A stretch of DNA of 64,000 bases from Campylobacter sp. RM5004. Lineage in GTDB: Bacteria; Campylobacterota; Campylobacteria; Campylobacterales; Campylobacteraceae. The position numbers were made by a program, and so were the translations under genes. This document shows positions 39,602 to 49,410 of the stretch, one piece after another. Position 1 is the stretch's first letter. Every line of letters starts with the position of its first letter. Under the pieces are notes generated by a model. It had not been told where the DNA came from and made no database searches. It was given only the letters and a program-made list of their open reading frames with translations. The DNA lies in contig NZ_CP059599.1 of NCBI RefSeq assembly GCF_022369455.1, positions 214,409-278,408 of the forward strand, read 5' to 3'.

Positions 39602-40970
39602 TTTATTGATATTTTTACCTTTGATTTTCGGTGCAAGTGCTTATTTTATAAATGATAAGGCTGTTAAAGTTAGTGGAATTTTATTTTCTTTCATAATTTT
39701 ATGCCTTAATTATTATGTTATTGTTGAAGATTTGCATATTTTTAATTATACGCTTATTAAGGCTTTTAATTTCGGAATTAATTTAAAAGCAGATGAGATA
39801 GCATTTACTTTAGCATTTGTAGCTAATTTAATGTTATTTTTATCTATGTGTTTTTTCTCAAATCAAAAAAGAGATTTTTTAATAAGTGCTATGATTTTAA
39901 GTGCTTGTATGAATGGATTGTTTTTAGCAAATGATGCTTTATTGTTTTATGTATTTTGGGAAGCATCATTATTACCACTTTTATATTTAATGGTTAAAAA
40001 TAATGAAGCAAAACTAGCAAGATCGTTTTTCGTATTTGCGTTTTTAGGTTCTATTTTTATGCTTGTAGCTATGATTTATTTAGCTTATAATGCAAGAGTG
40101 AATAATGCTATTTTAAACTTTGATATGAGTTATTTTTCTACAAGTAATTTAAGTGCTAAAGAAAACACTTTATTATTCTTAAGCTTTTTCTTAGCTTTTG
40201 CTATAAAAGCTCCTATTTTTCCTTTCCATAGTTGGGCGATTAAGACTTATTCAAAAGCTCCTAATTTTGTTTCAGTAATGCTTGCAAGTTTTAAAATGGC
40301 TCCGTTTGGAATGATTAAATTTTGTGTTCCTTTATTTGCTGCTAGTATTAGTGAGCTTAGTGGAATAATTTATTCTTTATGTATAATTTCAGCAATTTAT
40401 GCAGCTATTTTAGCAAGCAATGCAAAAAACTTTAAAGAATTAAGCGCAATGAGTTCAATCTCACACTTAGGAATAATTTGTTTAGGTATTTTTGTAATGC
40501 ATCCTATTGCCTTAGCAGGTTCTGTTTTATATATGGTAGCTCATGCTATTGTAAGTGGGGCAATGTTTTTCTATGCTGAGATTATAAAAGATAATTATAA
40601 AACTTATAATTTAGATGAATTAAAAGGTCTTGCTAAAGCTATGCCTTATATGACTTTTATATTTGGAGTATTGTTATTTTCTTCAATATCACTACCTTTA
40701 ACTATTAGTTTTGCGGGTGAGTTTTTAGTTCTTTATGGTGTTTTTGCAGCAAGCAAGATTGCTGGTGTATTTGCTACTTTAGTAGTTATTTTAGGTGCTA
40801 TTTATATGTTAAATATGTTTAGAAAGAGCTTTTTAAGCACAAGTAATTCTAATGTTAGTATAAACACTTGCGTTTTTCAAGTATTGATTTTAACATTTAT
40901 AGCAATAATAATAATTGTATTTGGAGTAAATCCTAATATGATTTTAGATTATGTTAAATTTGCTATATAA
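39594..40970 (+). CDS. nuoM: Complex I subunit NuoM
   Basis: NuoM is the middle antiporter-like subunit. The 458-residue protein has the FYVFWEASLLPLLYLM helix with the conserved glutamate, AIKAPIFPFHSWAIKTYSKAPNFVSVMLA and the MVAHAIVSGAMFF helix. It overlaps nuoL by eight bases and is nine bases from nuoN. Confidence 0.97.
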   Translation: MLSLLIFLPLIFGASAYFINDKAVKVSGILFSFIILCLNYYVIVEDLHIFNYTLIKAFNFGINLKADEIAFTLAFVANLMLFLSMCFFSNQKRDFLISAMILSACMNGLFLANDALLFYVFWEASLLPLLYLMVKNNEAKLARSFFVFAFLGSIFMLVAMIYLAYNARVNNAILNFDMSYFSTSNLSAKENTLLFLSFFLAFAIKAPIFPFHSWAIKTYSKAPNFVSVMLASFKMAPFGMIKFCVPLFAASISELSGIIYSLCIISAIYAAILASNAKNFKELSAMSSISHLGIICLGIFVMHPIALAGSVLYMVAHAIVSGAMFFYAEIIKDNYKTYNLDELKGLAKAMPYMTFIFGVLLFSSISLPLTISFAGEFLVLYGVFAASKIAGVFATLVVILGAIYMLNMFRKSFLSTSNSNVSINTCVFQVLILTFIAIIIIVFGVNPNMILDYVKFAI

Positions 40971-40979
40971 GGAGTTTGT

Positions 40980-42299
40980 ATGCAACTAGATTTAAATGTA
41001 TCACTGATTTTATCAGAGCTTATATTAATAGTTATTGCGTGTTTTATACTAGTAGCTAGTTTATTTTATAAATTTGATTTAAGAGCCTTAAAAGGACTTA
41101 GTATTTTAGCTCTTATCTTAGCTCTTGTTTGTAAAATAAGCACTGATTCTTATATGCAAAGTTTTTTTGGATTGTTTATATATGATGATTTAGCAAAATA
41201 TTCAAGTATTTTGATTTATTTATCGGCTATTTATTTCTTACTTGCAAACAAAAGAGCAGATGAAGGCGAGTTTTTTGCATTATTTTTAATGATGATTTCA
41301 TGCCTTAGTTTTATGGTTAGCACAAATAATTTAATCGTAGCGTTTATAACTCTTGAAGGTTCATCTTTAGCTCTTTATAGCTTAATAGCATTTAAGAAAA
41401 AAGCAATAGATGGAGCTTTAAAATATTTTAATTACGGAATGCTAGGCTCAGCATTTTTTGCTATGGGTTCTGCTATGTATTACTTTGATAGTGCAAGTTT
41501 AGAATTAAAAACATTACAAGTTGTTAGCACAGCAGGTGTTTTATCATTCGTAATGGTAGGTCTTACAATTTTATTTAAATTATCAATCGCTCCACTTCAT
41601 ATGTGGCTTAAAGATGTTTATGTAAAGGCTGATTCAAGTTTAGCTGGATTTATTTCAATTGTTCCAAAAATTGCAATGATGGTATTTGCATTTAGATTTA
41701 TTAGTTCTTTTGATAATTTCTTTAATGTAAGTGAAATTGTTTTAATCATTGCTTGTATTTCTATGCTATTTGCTAGTGTTATGTCGCTAAAGCAAGATAA
41801 TGCTAAATTAATGCTTGTATATAGTTCTGTTTCGCATTCATCTTTTGCTTATTCAACTTTAGCTTTTGTTGATTTATCAGCTAGTATGTTTTTATATTAT
41901 TTCTTAACTTTTGCTTTTGTAAATATTGCTTTATTTATGTTTTTAGGAGCATTTAAAGATAGTTCTTATGATAATTTACAAGGCGTATTTAAAAAATATC
42001 CATTACTTGGAATTTGTATTGTGATTTTACTGCTTAACTTAGCAGCGCTTCCGCCATTTGGAGTATTCTTTGCTAAAGTAGGAGTTATTAATATCGCACT
42101 TCATGTAAATATTTATGCAGCTATTTGTATGGCTGTTAGTTCAATTATTATGCTATTTGCTTATTTAAGATTTATAAAAGCTATTTTTGCTGATAAAGAA
42201 ATAGGATTTTTATATTTTAATAACGCACAAAAAATAGCATTTGTGTTAGCAGTTATTGCTTCATTTGTAGCAAGCTTAGGTTTAGATTATATTAGCTGA
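40980..42299 (+). CDS. nuoN: Complex I subunit NuoN
   Basis: NuoN is the third antiporter-like subunit, next to NuoK. The 439-residue protein has the FITLEGSSLALYSLIAFKK helix, FKLSIAPLHMWLKDVYVKADSSLAGFISIVPK and LNLAALPPFGVFFAKVGV, as in the family. Its TGA stop shares one base with the pflA start (TGATG), which ties the flagellar gene to the respiratory operon. Confidence 0.96.
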   Translation: MQLDLNVSLILSELILIVIACFILVASLFYKFDLRALKGLSILALILALVCKISTDSYMQSFFGLFIYDDLAKYSSILIYLSAIYFLLANKRADEGEFFALFLMMISCLSFMVSTNNLIVAFITLEGSSLALYSLIAFKKKAIDGALKYFNYGMLGSAFFAMGSAMYYFDSASLELKTLQVVSTAGVLSFVMVGLTILFKLSIAPLHMWLKDVYVKADSSLAGFISIVPKIAMMVFAFRFISSFDNFFNVSEIVLIIACISMLFASVMSLKQDNAKLMLVYSSVSHSSFAYSTLAFVDLSASMFLYYFLTFAFVNIALFMFLGAFKDSSYDNLQGVFKKYPLLGICIVILLLNLAALPPFGVFFAKVGVINIALHVNIYAAICMAVSSIIMLFAYLRFIKAIFADKEIGFLYFNNAQKIAFVLAVIASFVASLGLDYIS

Positions 42300-44620
42300 T
42301 GAAAAAATTATTACTTCTTTGCTCTTTTGTTTATTTGTATTCTTTTGAATTATTTATAAACACAGGCAAAGAAGCTAATAAAGATATTTCAGTTCTACAT
42401 ATTAAGAATAATACCGATATAACATGCGATGATTTGCATGATGAGAATTTAAAACAATATATTAAGTGTAGCGTTAAGGGTAAATCAAGATTATTAGCTA
42501 ATCAAGATTTATCGTTATTTAAATTAGAATTTCAAAATAAAAAAGATAAGTTAGATATATATATTTATCCAAAAACTAATGTATCTATAATAAATAGCGA
42601 GCAAAAGCTTTATGAGAATAATATAGTTTTTTCAAGCAATAAAAATAAATCAAAAAATTATACCTTTGTGTTTTATCAATATCCGCAAGGTCATTTAAGT
42701 CCTAATGGTTTAGATTTTGATGTAATTTTTCCTGATTTAAAAACTCCTTTTATAGAAGGTTTAGATTTAGATCAAAATCCAGTAAATATCAGTGATAATA
42801 GCGACATAAATGCGTATTTAAATATTAAAAAATATTATGATAATAAACAATATAAAGAATTGCTTGATTTATGTAATACAGCCTTAGAAAAATATAAAAA
42901 TAGTGTTTTTATAAGTGAGTTTTATTTGTATAGAATTAGGGCTATGTTTAATTTGTTAAATGTGAATACAAGCCTTAGTGAAGAAATAATTACAAGTGCT
43001 AAAAACTATATAAGAATATTTCCTAGCGATGAAAATTATGCAGAAATTTTGCAAATGATGATAAAAACTTATTTAAAACTTGAGCAAAGAAGTGATGCAG
43101 AATATTTCATTGATATATTAAATAACGAACATCCTAACTCTTATTATACAAAATTAGCAAGTTTAAATTACGCAGACTTTTTACTATCTCACGGCAAAAG
43201 AGATGCTGCTACTATAATTTATAATAATATATTATTTAGCTCAGATGATGCAGTTCTTGCAAGTAAGGCAGCTATTTCATTAGCAAAAATTAATATAAAT
43301 CACAATAAAGCAAAGGAAGCAAAAGAATTTGTATTAAAGGTATTTAATGCAAATGAGCAGTTTTTATTAGAAGATAAGGAAAAAACCTTAGCATTGGCCG
43401 ATGATTTTTATAAAGAAAAAATGTATGACATAAGTGCTCCGATATATGAATTTTTATTTAAAAACTCAAGCAAGTTAGATAATTATTATGAAAGAATTTT
43501 AAAAAATCTTGCAGTATCTTTAGCAAAAAATAATGATTATAAAAAAGCTGATGAGTATTTAAATGAATATAAAAAATTATTCCCTAATGGCGAATATATG
43601 AATGTAATTGATGAAACTATTGATAGTTTATATTTTGAAAAAGAAGAAAAAGACAGCTTTAAATTACATGAATATTATAATTTTTTAATGGCTAAATATG
43701 ATAATAATATTTCAAAAAGAGCTTTATATGAAGAAGTAAAATTATTATTTAAAGAGCAAGATTATGAAAAAATTCTTAAATTAGAAGATAAAATTAAAGA
43801 TAGTGAGAATGAAGAGCTAATAAATCTATATAAAGAAAGTTTAATAAAACTTTTAAATATTGCTCTAAATAACGATGATTGTGATGATGTTTTAAATTAT
43901 ATTAAAAATTATCATTTTGTAAGTGATGAGTTTATTATAAACAAGAAAAAATATTTAGAATGTTTAGATCGCAAGAAAGAAAAAGATTTAGCATTAGATT
44001 TTGCATTAAAATTTGAAAATGAAGATTTAGTATTTTATAGAATACAACAAGCTAAGATTTTATATATTAAGCAAAATTACAAAGAAGTAGAAAAAACAAT
44101 CCATTCTATTTTAAATAAAAGATTTAAAATCAAAAATCATGAGTATTTTGATGCTTATTATTATTTATCTTTAGCACTTTTAAAACAAAATAAATACAAC
44201 GATGCTATTTTTGCTTTAAAGCAACTAGAAAAATACGGCAAAGGTTTAAGATTAGTTGAGGTGTATGATGAGTTTTTAGAATACTTTAAGCGTCATAATT
44301 TGGATATTTCAACTATTAATTATGGAATGAAAGCTATTGATATACAAAATTATTTAGGAGTTAATTTATATAGTCCTAAGATTGAGTTTATTACTATTGA
44401 TGCTTTAATTAATAAAAATCGCTTAAAAGAAGCAAAAGAAATCTTAGTTGATTTATATAAATTAAAGCTTAGTGATGATGAATTTAGCTATGCAAAATAT
44501 CAAGAAGCAAGAATTTTAATAGAACAAAAAGAATTTATGAAAGCAAAAGAAGCTTTAAAAGAATGTAGAAGCGGTGAATGGAAAAATTTATGTGATGAAA
44601 AATTACAAGTTTTGGAATAA
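42299..44620 (+). CDS. pflA: Flagellar motor scaffold protein PflA (TPR protein)
   Basis: This 773-residue protein begins with a short secretion signal (KKLLLLCSFVYLYSF), a beta-rich N-terminal region to about residue 160, and then many tetratricopeptide-like helical hairpins to the C-terminus. In C. jejuni the gene directly after nuoN is pflA (paralysed flagellum A), whose periplasmic product builds, with PflB, the scaffold that holds extra stator units in the high-torque motor. Length, architecture and position all match; I rely on these rather than a diagnostic motif. Translational coupling with nuoN (TGATG) suggests transcription with complex I. Confidence 0.85.
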   Translation: MKKLLLLCSFVYLYSFELFINTGKEANKDISVLHIKNNTDITCDDLHDENLKQYIKCSVKGKSRLLANQDLSLFKLEFQNKKDKLDIYIYPKTNVSIINSEQKLYENNIVFSSNKNKSKNYTFVFYQYPQGHLSPNGLDFDVIFPDLKTPFIEGLDLDQNPVNISDNSDINAYLNIKKYYDNKQYKELLDLCNTALEKYKNSVFISEFYLYRIRAMFNLLNVNTSLSEEIITSAKNYIRIFPSDENYAEILQMMIKTYLKLEQRSDAEYFIDILNNEHPNSYYTKLASLNYADFLLSHGKRDAATIIYNNILFSSDDAVLASKAAISLAKININHNKAKEAKEFVLKVFNANEQFLLEDKEKTLALADDFYKEKMYDISAPIYEFLFKNSSKLDNYYERILKNLAVSLAKNNDYKKADEYLNEYKKLFPNGEYMNVIDETIDSLYFEKEEKDSFKLHEYYNFLMAKYDNNISKRALYEEVKLLFKEQDYEKILKLEDKIKDSENEELINLYKESLIKLLNIALNNDDCDDVLNYIKNYHFVSDEFIINKKKYLECLDRKKEKDLALDFALKFENEDLVFYRIQQAKILYIKQNYKEVEKTIHSILNKRFKIKNHEYFDAYYYLSLALLKQNKYNDAIFALKQLEKYGKGLRLVEVYDEFLEYFKRHNLDISTINYGMKAIDIQNYLGVNLYSPKIEFITIDALINKNRLKEAKEILVDLYKLKLSDDEFSYAKYQEARILIEQKEFMKAKEALKECRSGEWKNLCDEKLQVLE

Positions 44621-44647
44621 TTTAAGCTAAAACTAATTTTTAAAATA

Positions 44648-44653
44648 TATAAT
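44648..44653 (+). promoter_or_regulatory. -10 box for the tRNA pair
   Basis: TATAAT, 18 bp before the tRNA-Ser 5' end, preceded by T/A-rich sequence. Confidence 0.55.
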
Positions 44654-44671
44654 ATGCGTTTTACTTATCAA

Positions 44672-44762
44672 GGACAGATGGGTGAGTGGCTGAAACCACA
44701 CCCCTGCTAAGGGTGCAGCTCTTAATCGGGGCTCGAGGGTTCAAATCCCTCTCTGTCCGCCA
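44672..44762 (+). tRNA. tRNA-Ser (anticodon GCT)
   Basis: Acceptor GGACAGA pairs with TCTGTCC. The anticodon stem ACCC/GGGT encloses loop CTGCTAA, a long variable arm follows, and the T arm is GAGGG-TTCAAAT-CCCTC. G discriminator and encoded CCA. Reads AGC/AGT. Confidence 0.97.
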
Positions 44763-44785
44763 CTTTTTCAAACAACTTATTTTAT

Positions 44786-44862
44786 GCGCTCGTAGCTCAG
44801 CTGGATAGAGCATTTGATTGCGGTTCAAAAGGTCAGGGATTCGAATTCCTTCGGGCGCACCA
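44786..44862 (+). tRNA. tRNA-Arg (anticodon GCG)
   Basis: Acceptor GCGCTCG pairs with CGGGCGC (one G-T pair). Anticodon stem TTTGA/TCAAA encloses loop TTGCGGT, so the anticodon is GCG. D arm GCTC/GAGC, T arm with TTCGAAT, A discriminator, encoded CCA. It reads CGC/CGT without needing inosine. Confidence 0.95.
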
Positions 44863-44929
44863 CTTTTAATCTTTGTTTATTTTATAATTTTATAATATTC
44901 ATTTAATTTTTGTTTAAAAAGGAGATAAG

Positions 44930-45370
44930 ATGAAGAAACTTTTAGGTTCTTTATTTGTTGTTGGTGCTATTAGCACTTCTTTATTTGCTGGTGCAAATAC
45001 TCAAACAGGATGTGGTTTAGGAACATTAATCATTAAAAATCCTGATTCAGCTATTTTATACGCATTACAAGCTACTACAAATAGTACTTTTGGTAATCAA
45101 ACTTTTGGTATTACAACAGGAACTTTAAATTGCCAAGAAGCAAGATTAGTTCATAATGAAAAAGCTATTAATTTTGTAAATGCTAATCTTGATGCTTTAT
45201 CAAATGAGGCTGCATTAGGAACAGGCGAGCATTTAGATACTTTAGCGGAGTTATTAGAAGTAAGCGATGTAGAAAGTTTTAAAGCTAATTTAAGAGCTAA
45301 TTATCTTGCAGTTTATAATTCAAGTAATGTTGTAGGCTCTGAAGTTTTAGACAAAGCTTCAGCTTTATAA
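44930..45370 (+). CDS. DUF3015 family periplasmic protein
   Basis: This 146-residue protein has a cleavable signal peptide (MKKLLGSLFVVGAISTSLFAG), then the family-like GCGLGTLI motif and a second cysteine (LNCQEAR), probably a disulfide. The remainder is helical with no catalytic motif. DUF3015 proteins are periplasmic and of unknown function. A strong AAAAAGGAGAT precedes the ATG. The stop codon is directly followed by the TTG start of the DUF4105 gene, so the two are translated together. Confidence 0.8.
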   Translation: MKKLLGSLFVVGAISTSLFAGANTQTGCGLGTLIIKNPDSAILYALQATTNSTFGNQTFGITTGTLNCQEARLVHNEKAINFVNANLDALSNEAALGTGEHLDTLAELLEVSDVESFKANLRANYLAVYNSSNVVGSEVLDKASAL

Positions 45371-47209
45371 TTGAAAAAGCTATTAGTTTTTTTGTGCTTT
45401 TGTATTTATATAAAAGCACAAGATTTTAATCTATCTTATGATTTTTCGAAGTTAAATATTTCTCAAGAATATTTTTTAAAACTTTTAAATGCAATAGATA
45501 CAAATAAATTATATTTACATAAAGAATGGAAAAATCTTTTACATTATTCAAACAATCAAAGCGAGATTACTAATGAAGATTTTTTTTATTCAAATAAAGA
45601 TTTAAAAAATGAGCTTTACGAGAGTTTGTTTCATTATTTTATTGATAAAAAATATTATTTAAATAAGAAAATAAAATTAAATCAAGAAAACTCAGCTATT
45701 TTATTTAGCAATGACAATGATAATTTGCATTTTATATGTAAATATCCTTTAAGGGCTTTATTTTTAGAAAAATACTTAGATATTAAGAGAACGCAAGAAT
45801 TAAATTGTTCTGATTTAAATAATTTTTTTGAATACATAAATCCAAAATCAGTAAGTATTGTTTATCCAGCAGCTTATTTAAATTCTCCTGCATCTATGTT
45901 TGGACATACATTTTTACTTATTAATTCTAACTATAACTCAAGGCTTATTTCTTATGCTATCAACTGGGCTGCTGATGTTGATGAAAAAAGTGAGAATGCT
46001 ATCGCTTTTGCATACAAAGGCTTATTTGGTGGATATGTTGGTAAGTATTCTTTAAAACCATATTATGATATGTTAAAAACTTACAAAGATAGTGAAAATA
46101 GGGATCTTTATGAGTATGATTTAGCTTTAAATGAAGATGAAATTCGTAGATTAATTTTGCATTTATGGGAGATAAAAGATACAACTTCAACTTATTTATT
46201 TTTGAATAAAAATTGTTCATATAATATTTTATGGCTTTTAGAAAATGCAAAGCCTAATTTAAATTTAAGAGATAGCTTTTTTTATACCATAATTCCTAGC
46301 AATACTATTCAAAAAATGAATGAAAAAGAACTAATAACAAATTATCATTACAGAGCTTCTAAATTAAATACTATATTAACTCAAGCAAATAATCTTTCGT
46401 ATAAGCAAATTAAACAAGCAAAAGAAATAGCCTTAAACAAACAAGAGCCAAATAATGATTATTTAACCCTAGCTTTAGCAAATGAATTAAGCAGTTATTA
46501 TGCAAGTAAAAGTGAAATACCATTAGAAGAATATAAAAACACAACCCACAAAATATCAAGTTTTTTATCAAAAGCAAATATTGATAAATTACCAAAAATA
46601 CCTGAAAAAACAAGCATAATTTATTCAAATTATCCAAGCAAAATTGCAATTTCTTATGATAAAAATAATAATATTTTTTTAAATCTAAGAGCAGCTATTC
46701 ATGATATTTATGAAGATGATTTTGGTTTTGACAAAGGAATTGCAGTTGAGTTTTTTAATACTAAAGTTAAATTAAATAAGAGATTAAAACTTGATAATTT
46801 TACTTTATTAAATTTAGCAAGTTTATCTGATTTTAACTACATAAATCACAAACCAAGCTTTACGATAAAACTAGCGTATGATGAAGTTTTGGATAAAAAT
46901 TATTTTAATTTAGAAACTTTAGGCGGGCTTACTTTTTCTAATAATTTTTATTTATTATCAATTTTAAGTGGTTTTGATTTTTATAAAAAGGGCATTAATT
47001 TTAATAATAAAATTATTTTTCAGTTATCTTACAAAACAAATAAATTAAGCTTTATATATCAAAAAAATTTTTATAAAAATAATAATTTAGATATTTTTAA
47101 TATCAAAACTCATTCAAAAATATTTAAAAATTTTGCGATTTTTACTGATTATAAAAAAATTAAACATAGCAATGAAAGCTATGAATTAGGACTTGCTTAT
47201 TATTTTTAA
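45371..47209 (+). CDS. DUF4105 (Lnb-type periplasmic domain) protein with C-terminal outer-membrane barrel
   Basis: The 612-residue protein starts with TTG, abutting the DUF3015 stop, then a signal peptide (KKLLVFLCFCIYIKA). A helical region leads to the DUF4105 core at about residues 170-310: SPASMFGHTFLLIN with the conserved His, and LNKNCSYNILWLLE with the conserved Cys, a Cys/His pair in a papain/NlpC-P60-like arrangement. From about residue 415 the chain is alternating beta strands ending LGLAYYF, the terminal Phe of outer-membrane barrels. It is likely an outer-membrane protein with a periplasmic peptidase- or amidase-like domain; the substrate is unknown. Confidence 0.75.
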   Translation: MKKLLVFLCFCIYIKAQDFNLSYDFSKLNISQEYFLKLLNAIDTNKLYLHKEWKNLLHYSNNQSEITNEDFFYSNKDLKNELYESLFHYFIDKKYYLNKKIKLNQENSAILFSNDNDNLHFICKYPLRALFLEKYLDIKRTQELNCSDLNNFFEYINPKSVSIVYPAAYLNSPASMFGHTFLLINSNYNSRLISYAINWAADVDEKSENAIAFAYKGLFGGYVGKYSLKPYYDMLKTYKDSENRDLYEYDLALNEDEIRRLILHLWEIKDTTSTYLFLNKNCSYNILWLLENAKPNLNLRDSFFYTIIPSNTIQKMNEKELITNYHYRASKLNTILTQANNLSYKQIKQAKEIALNKQEPNNDYLTLALANELSSYYASKSEIPLEEYKNTTHKISSFLSKANIDKLPKIPEKTSIIYSNYPSKIAISYDKNNNIFLNLRAAIHDIYEDDFGFDKGIAVEFFNTKVKLNKRLKLDNFTLLNLASLSDFNYINHKPSFTIKLAYDEVLDKNYFNLETLGGLTFSNNFYLLSILSGFDFYKKGINFNNKIIFQLSYKTNKLSFIYQKNFYKNNNLDIFNIKTHSKIFKNFAIFTDYKKIKHSNESYELGLAYYF

Positions 47210-47216
47210 TATTTTA

Positions 47217-47267
47217 AATTCCTATTTCAAATTCCAAAGATTTCTTAAAGAATTTGAAATAGGAATT
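47217..47267. repeat. Inverted pair of exact dispersed repeats (18-bp stem hairpin)
   Basis: AATTCCTATTTCAAATTC (47217-47234) and GAATTTGAAATAGGAATT (47250-47267) are perfect complements around a 15-nt loop, just after the DUF4105 stop; a T-rich run follows. It may act as a terminator. Confidence 0.92.
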
Positions 47268-47428
47268 AGGATTTTTATTATTCGCTTTATTTTTTTAATT
47301 TTTTAATTAAGAATTTTTATTAATAGAAACTTTTATTAATTTTTTTTAATTAGTATGAAAAATATCCTTTTTGTGTTTTAAATCAAGCATTTTATGAATG
47401 TTTTATTTAATTTATTAAAAGGAGAATG

Positions 47429-48559
47429 ATGAAAATACAAGCTATAAACAAAGAACTTTTACCGGCTTTTTTATTATTATTTATGACTTTTTTGGCAATT
47501 GTTTTAAAAAACTCATCTTTTAGCGAGTTTTATGATGCAAGTTTAAATGCTAGAGCGTCTGTTAGTTTTCTTGATTATTCGCTAAGCAAACCTTTGTTTT
47601 TATGGGTTAATGATGGTTTGATTGCTATTTTTTTCTTTTGGATTGGTTTAGAAGTTAAAAAAGAGATTTTATGTGGAGAATTAGATACTAATAAAAAAAG
47701 AATTTTACCAGTTGCAGGTGCAATAGGCGGTATTTTAGTTCCTGCTATTATTTATATGCTTTTTAATTTTTATGATTCTTATAAATTAAGTGGCTTTGCA
47801 ATTCCAACGGGAACTGACACTGCTTTTGCTGTTGCTATACTACTGATTTTAAGAAAATATGTTCCAAATAGCGTTAGAGTATTTTTGTTAAGCCTTGCAA
47901 TTTTTGATGATATTGCAGCAATTATTATAATTGCTATATTTTATACAAATGAGCTTTTATATATATCATTAGTTTTAGCGTCTATTGGAGTTTTTGTTTT
48001 ATTATTACTCAATTTTTTTCATTGCACTTATAAGATGTTTTATTTAATTACAGGTGCTTTTATTTGGGTGTGCGTTTTAGAAAGCGGAGTTCATACAACT
48101 TTAGCAGGAATGTTATGTGCTTTTTTTATTCCACTTAAAACTAAAGACAATAAAGAGTTTTTAGAAAAAATAATGCACGATTTAACACCTTATGTAAATT
48201 ACGCAATACTTCCTATTTTTGCATTATTTAATGCAGGAGTTTTGCTTGATTTTAGTTTAGGCAATTTAAATAGTGTATTTTTTGGAATATTTTTTGGCTT
48301 ATTTTTAGGTAAGCAATTAGGTGTTTTTGGATTTTGCTTGCTTGCAAATAAATTTGGAGCTACCTTGCCATCTAGCAAAAAGATTTTATATGGAGCAAGT
48401 ATCTTAACAGGAATAGGTTTTACAATGAGTTTTTTTATAAATACTTTGGTATTTGAAGGAAATGCAGATATTTTTAATAGTGCTAAATTAGCAGTGCTAA
48501 GTGCAAGTTGTTGCTCGGCTATTTTTGGCTTTTTATATCTTAGATTTAAGGCGGCATGA
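47429..48559 (+). CDS. nhaA: Na+/H+ antiporter NhaA
   Basis: NhaA exchanges two H+ for one Na+ across the inner membrane and protects against salt and alkaline pH. The 376-residue protein has about 12 helices, the FWIGLEVKKEILCGEL loop near the pH sensor, GTDTAFAVAIL, and the paired aspartates of the ion site in IFDDIAAIIIIA. Two ATGs are in tandem; the one at 47429 is preferred because GGAG is only one base from the ATG at 47426. The gene is followed after one base by a DMT permease. Confidence 0.97.
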   Translation: MKIQAINKELLPAFLLLFMTFLAIVLKNSSFSEFYDASLNARASVSFLDYSLSKPLFLWVNDGLIAIFFFWIGLEVKKEILCGELDTNKKRILPVAGAIGGILVPAIIYMLFNFYDSYKLSGFAIPTGTDTAFAVAILLILRKYVPNSVRVFLLSLAIFDDIAAIIIIAIFYTNELLYISLVLASIGVFVLLLLNFFHCTYKMFYLITGAFIWVCVLESGVHTTLAGMLCAFFIPLKTKDNKEFLEKIMHDLTPYVNYAILPIFALFNAGVLLDFSLGNLNSVFFGIFFGLFLGKQLGVFGFCLLANKFGATLPSSKKILYGASILTGIGFTMSFFINTLVFEGNADIFNSAKLAVLSASCCSAIFGFLYLRFKAA

Positions 48560-48560
48560 T

Positions 48561-49403
48561 ATGTTTTATTTATGGATTACTACATTTATTTGGGCTTTTT
48601 CTTTTCCTATTATAGGATATTTTATAAGTGGCAAAATGGATAGCTATTTTGCTATTTTTATTAGAGTTTTTATAGCGTTTTTGGTATTTTTACCACTTTT
48701 AAATAGAAACATTTTTAACAAATTAAAATTGCTTTTAATATTAATAGGAAGCTTAGAAATAGGCTTAATGTATTTGTTTTATTACAATTCTTTTAGGTTT
48801 TTAAGCGTTAGTGAAGTTGCACTTTTTACTATTTTTACGCCTTTTTATGTGAGTTTGTTTTATGATTTGTTTTCTAAAAAACTAAGAGCTTTTTATCTAA
48901 TTAGTATTAGCATAAGTGTTTTAGGAGCTTTTATAATCAAACAAGGCGAAATAAGTAGCGATTTTTTAAAAGGATTTTTGTTAATTCAAGCTGCAAATAT
49001 TGTTTTTGGGGCTGCTCAAAGTCTTTATAAAATAGTATGCGAAAAATACGAAATCAAATCTCATAAAGAAATCTTCGGATATTTTTTCTTAGGTGCTTGT
49101 ATTGTTAGCTTAATTGCCTTTTTGATTTTAGGAGATTTTAGCAAAATTCCAAGCGATTTGAACTCATATTTGGCTTTAATTTATTTAGGATTAATAGCTT
49201 CAAGTATAGGTTATTTTTGCTGGAATAAAGGAGCAACCTTAGTAAATAGTGGCACGCTAGCACTTATGAATAATGCGATTATTCCTGTTGCAATACTTGT
49301 TAATTTGATATTTTTTAAGGTTGATATTGATTTTTATAATTTTACTTTAGGAAGTTTATTAATGATAATTGCAGCAGTTTTTCATAAATTTTATGCGAAA
49401 TAA
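48561..49403 (+). CDS. DMT superfamily permease (EamA-like)
   Basis: This 280-residue inner-membrane protein has ten hydrophobic segments in two similar halves, the EamA/DMT layout, with WAFSFPIIGYFISG in the first helix and LIYLGLIASSIGYFCWNKGATLVNSGTLALMNNAIIPV in the second half. Substrates in this family (amino acids, metabolites) cannot be predicted here. The ATG at 48561, one base past the nhaA stop, is chosen over upstream in-frame starts that would overlap nhaA. Confidence 0.8.
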   Translation: MFYLWITTFIWAFSFPIIGYFISGKMDSYFAIFIRVFIAFLVFLPLLNRNIFNKLKLLLILIGSLEIGLMYLFYYNSFRFLSVSEVALFTIFTPFYVSLFYDLFSKKLRAFYLISISISVLGAFIIKQGEISSDFLKGFLLIQAANIVFGAAQSLYKIVCEKYEIKSHKEIFGYFFLGACIVSLIAFLILGDFSKIPSDLNSYLALIYLGLIASSIGYFCWNKGATLVNSGTLALMNNAIIPVAILVNLIFFKVDIDFYNFTLGSLLMIIAAVFHKFYAK

Positions 49404-49410
49404 AATAGCT

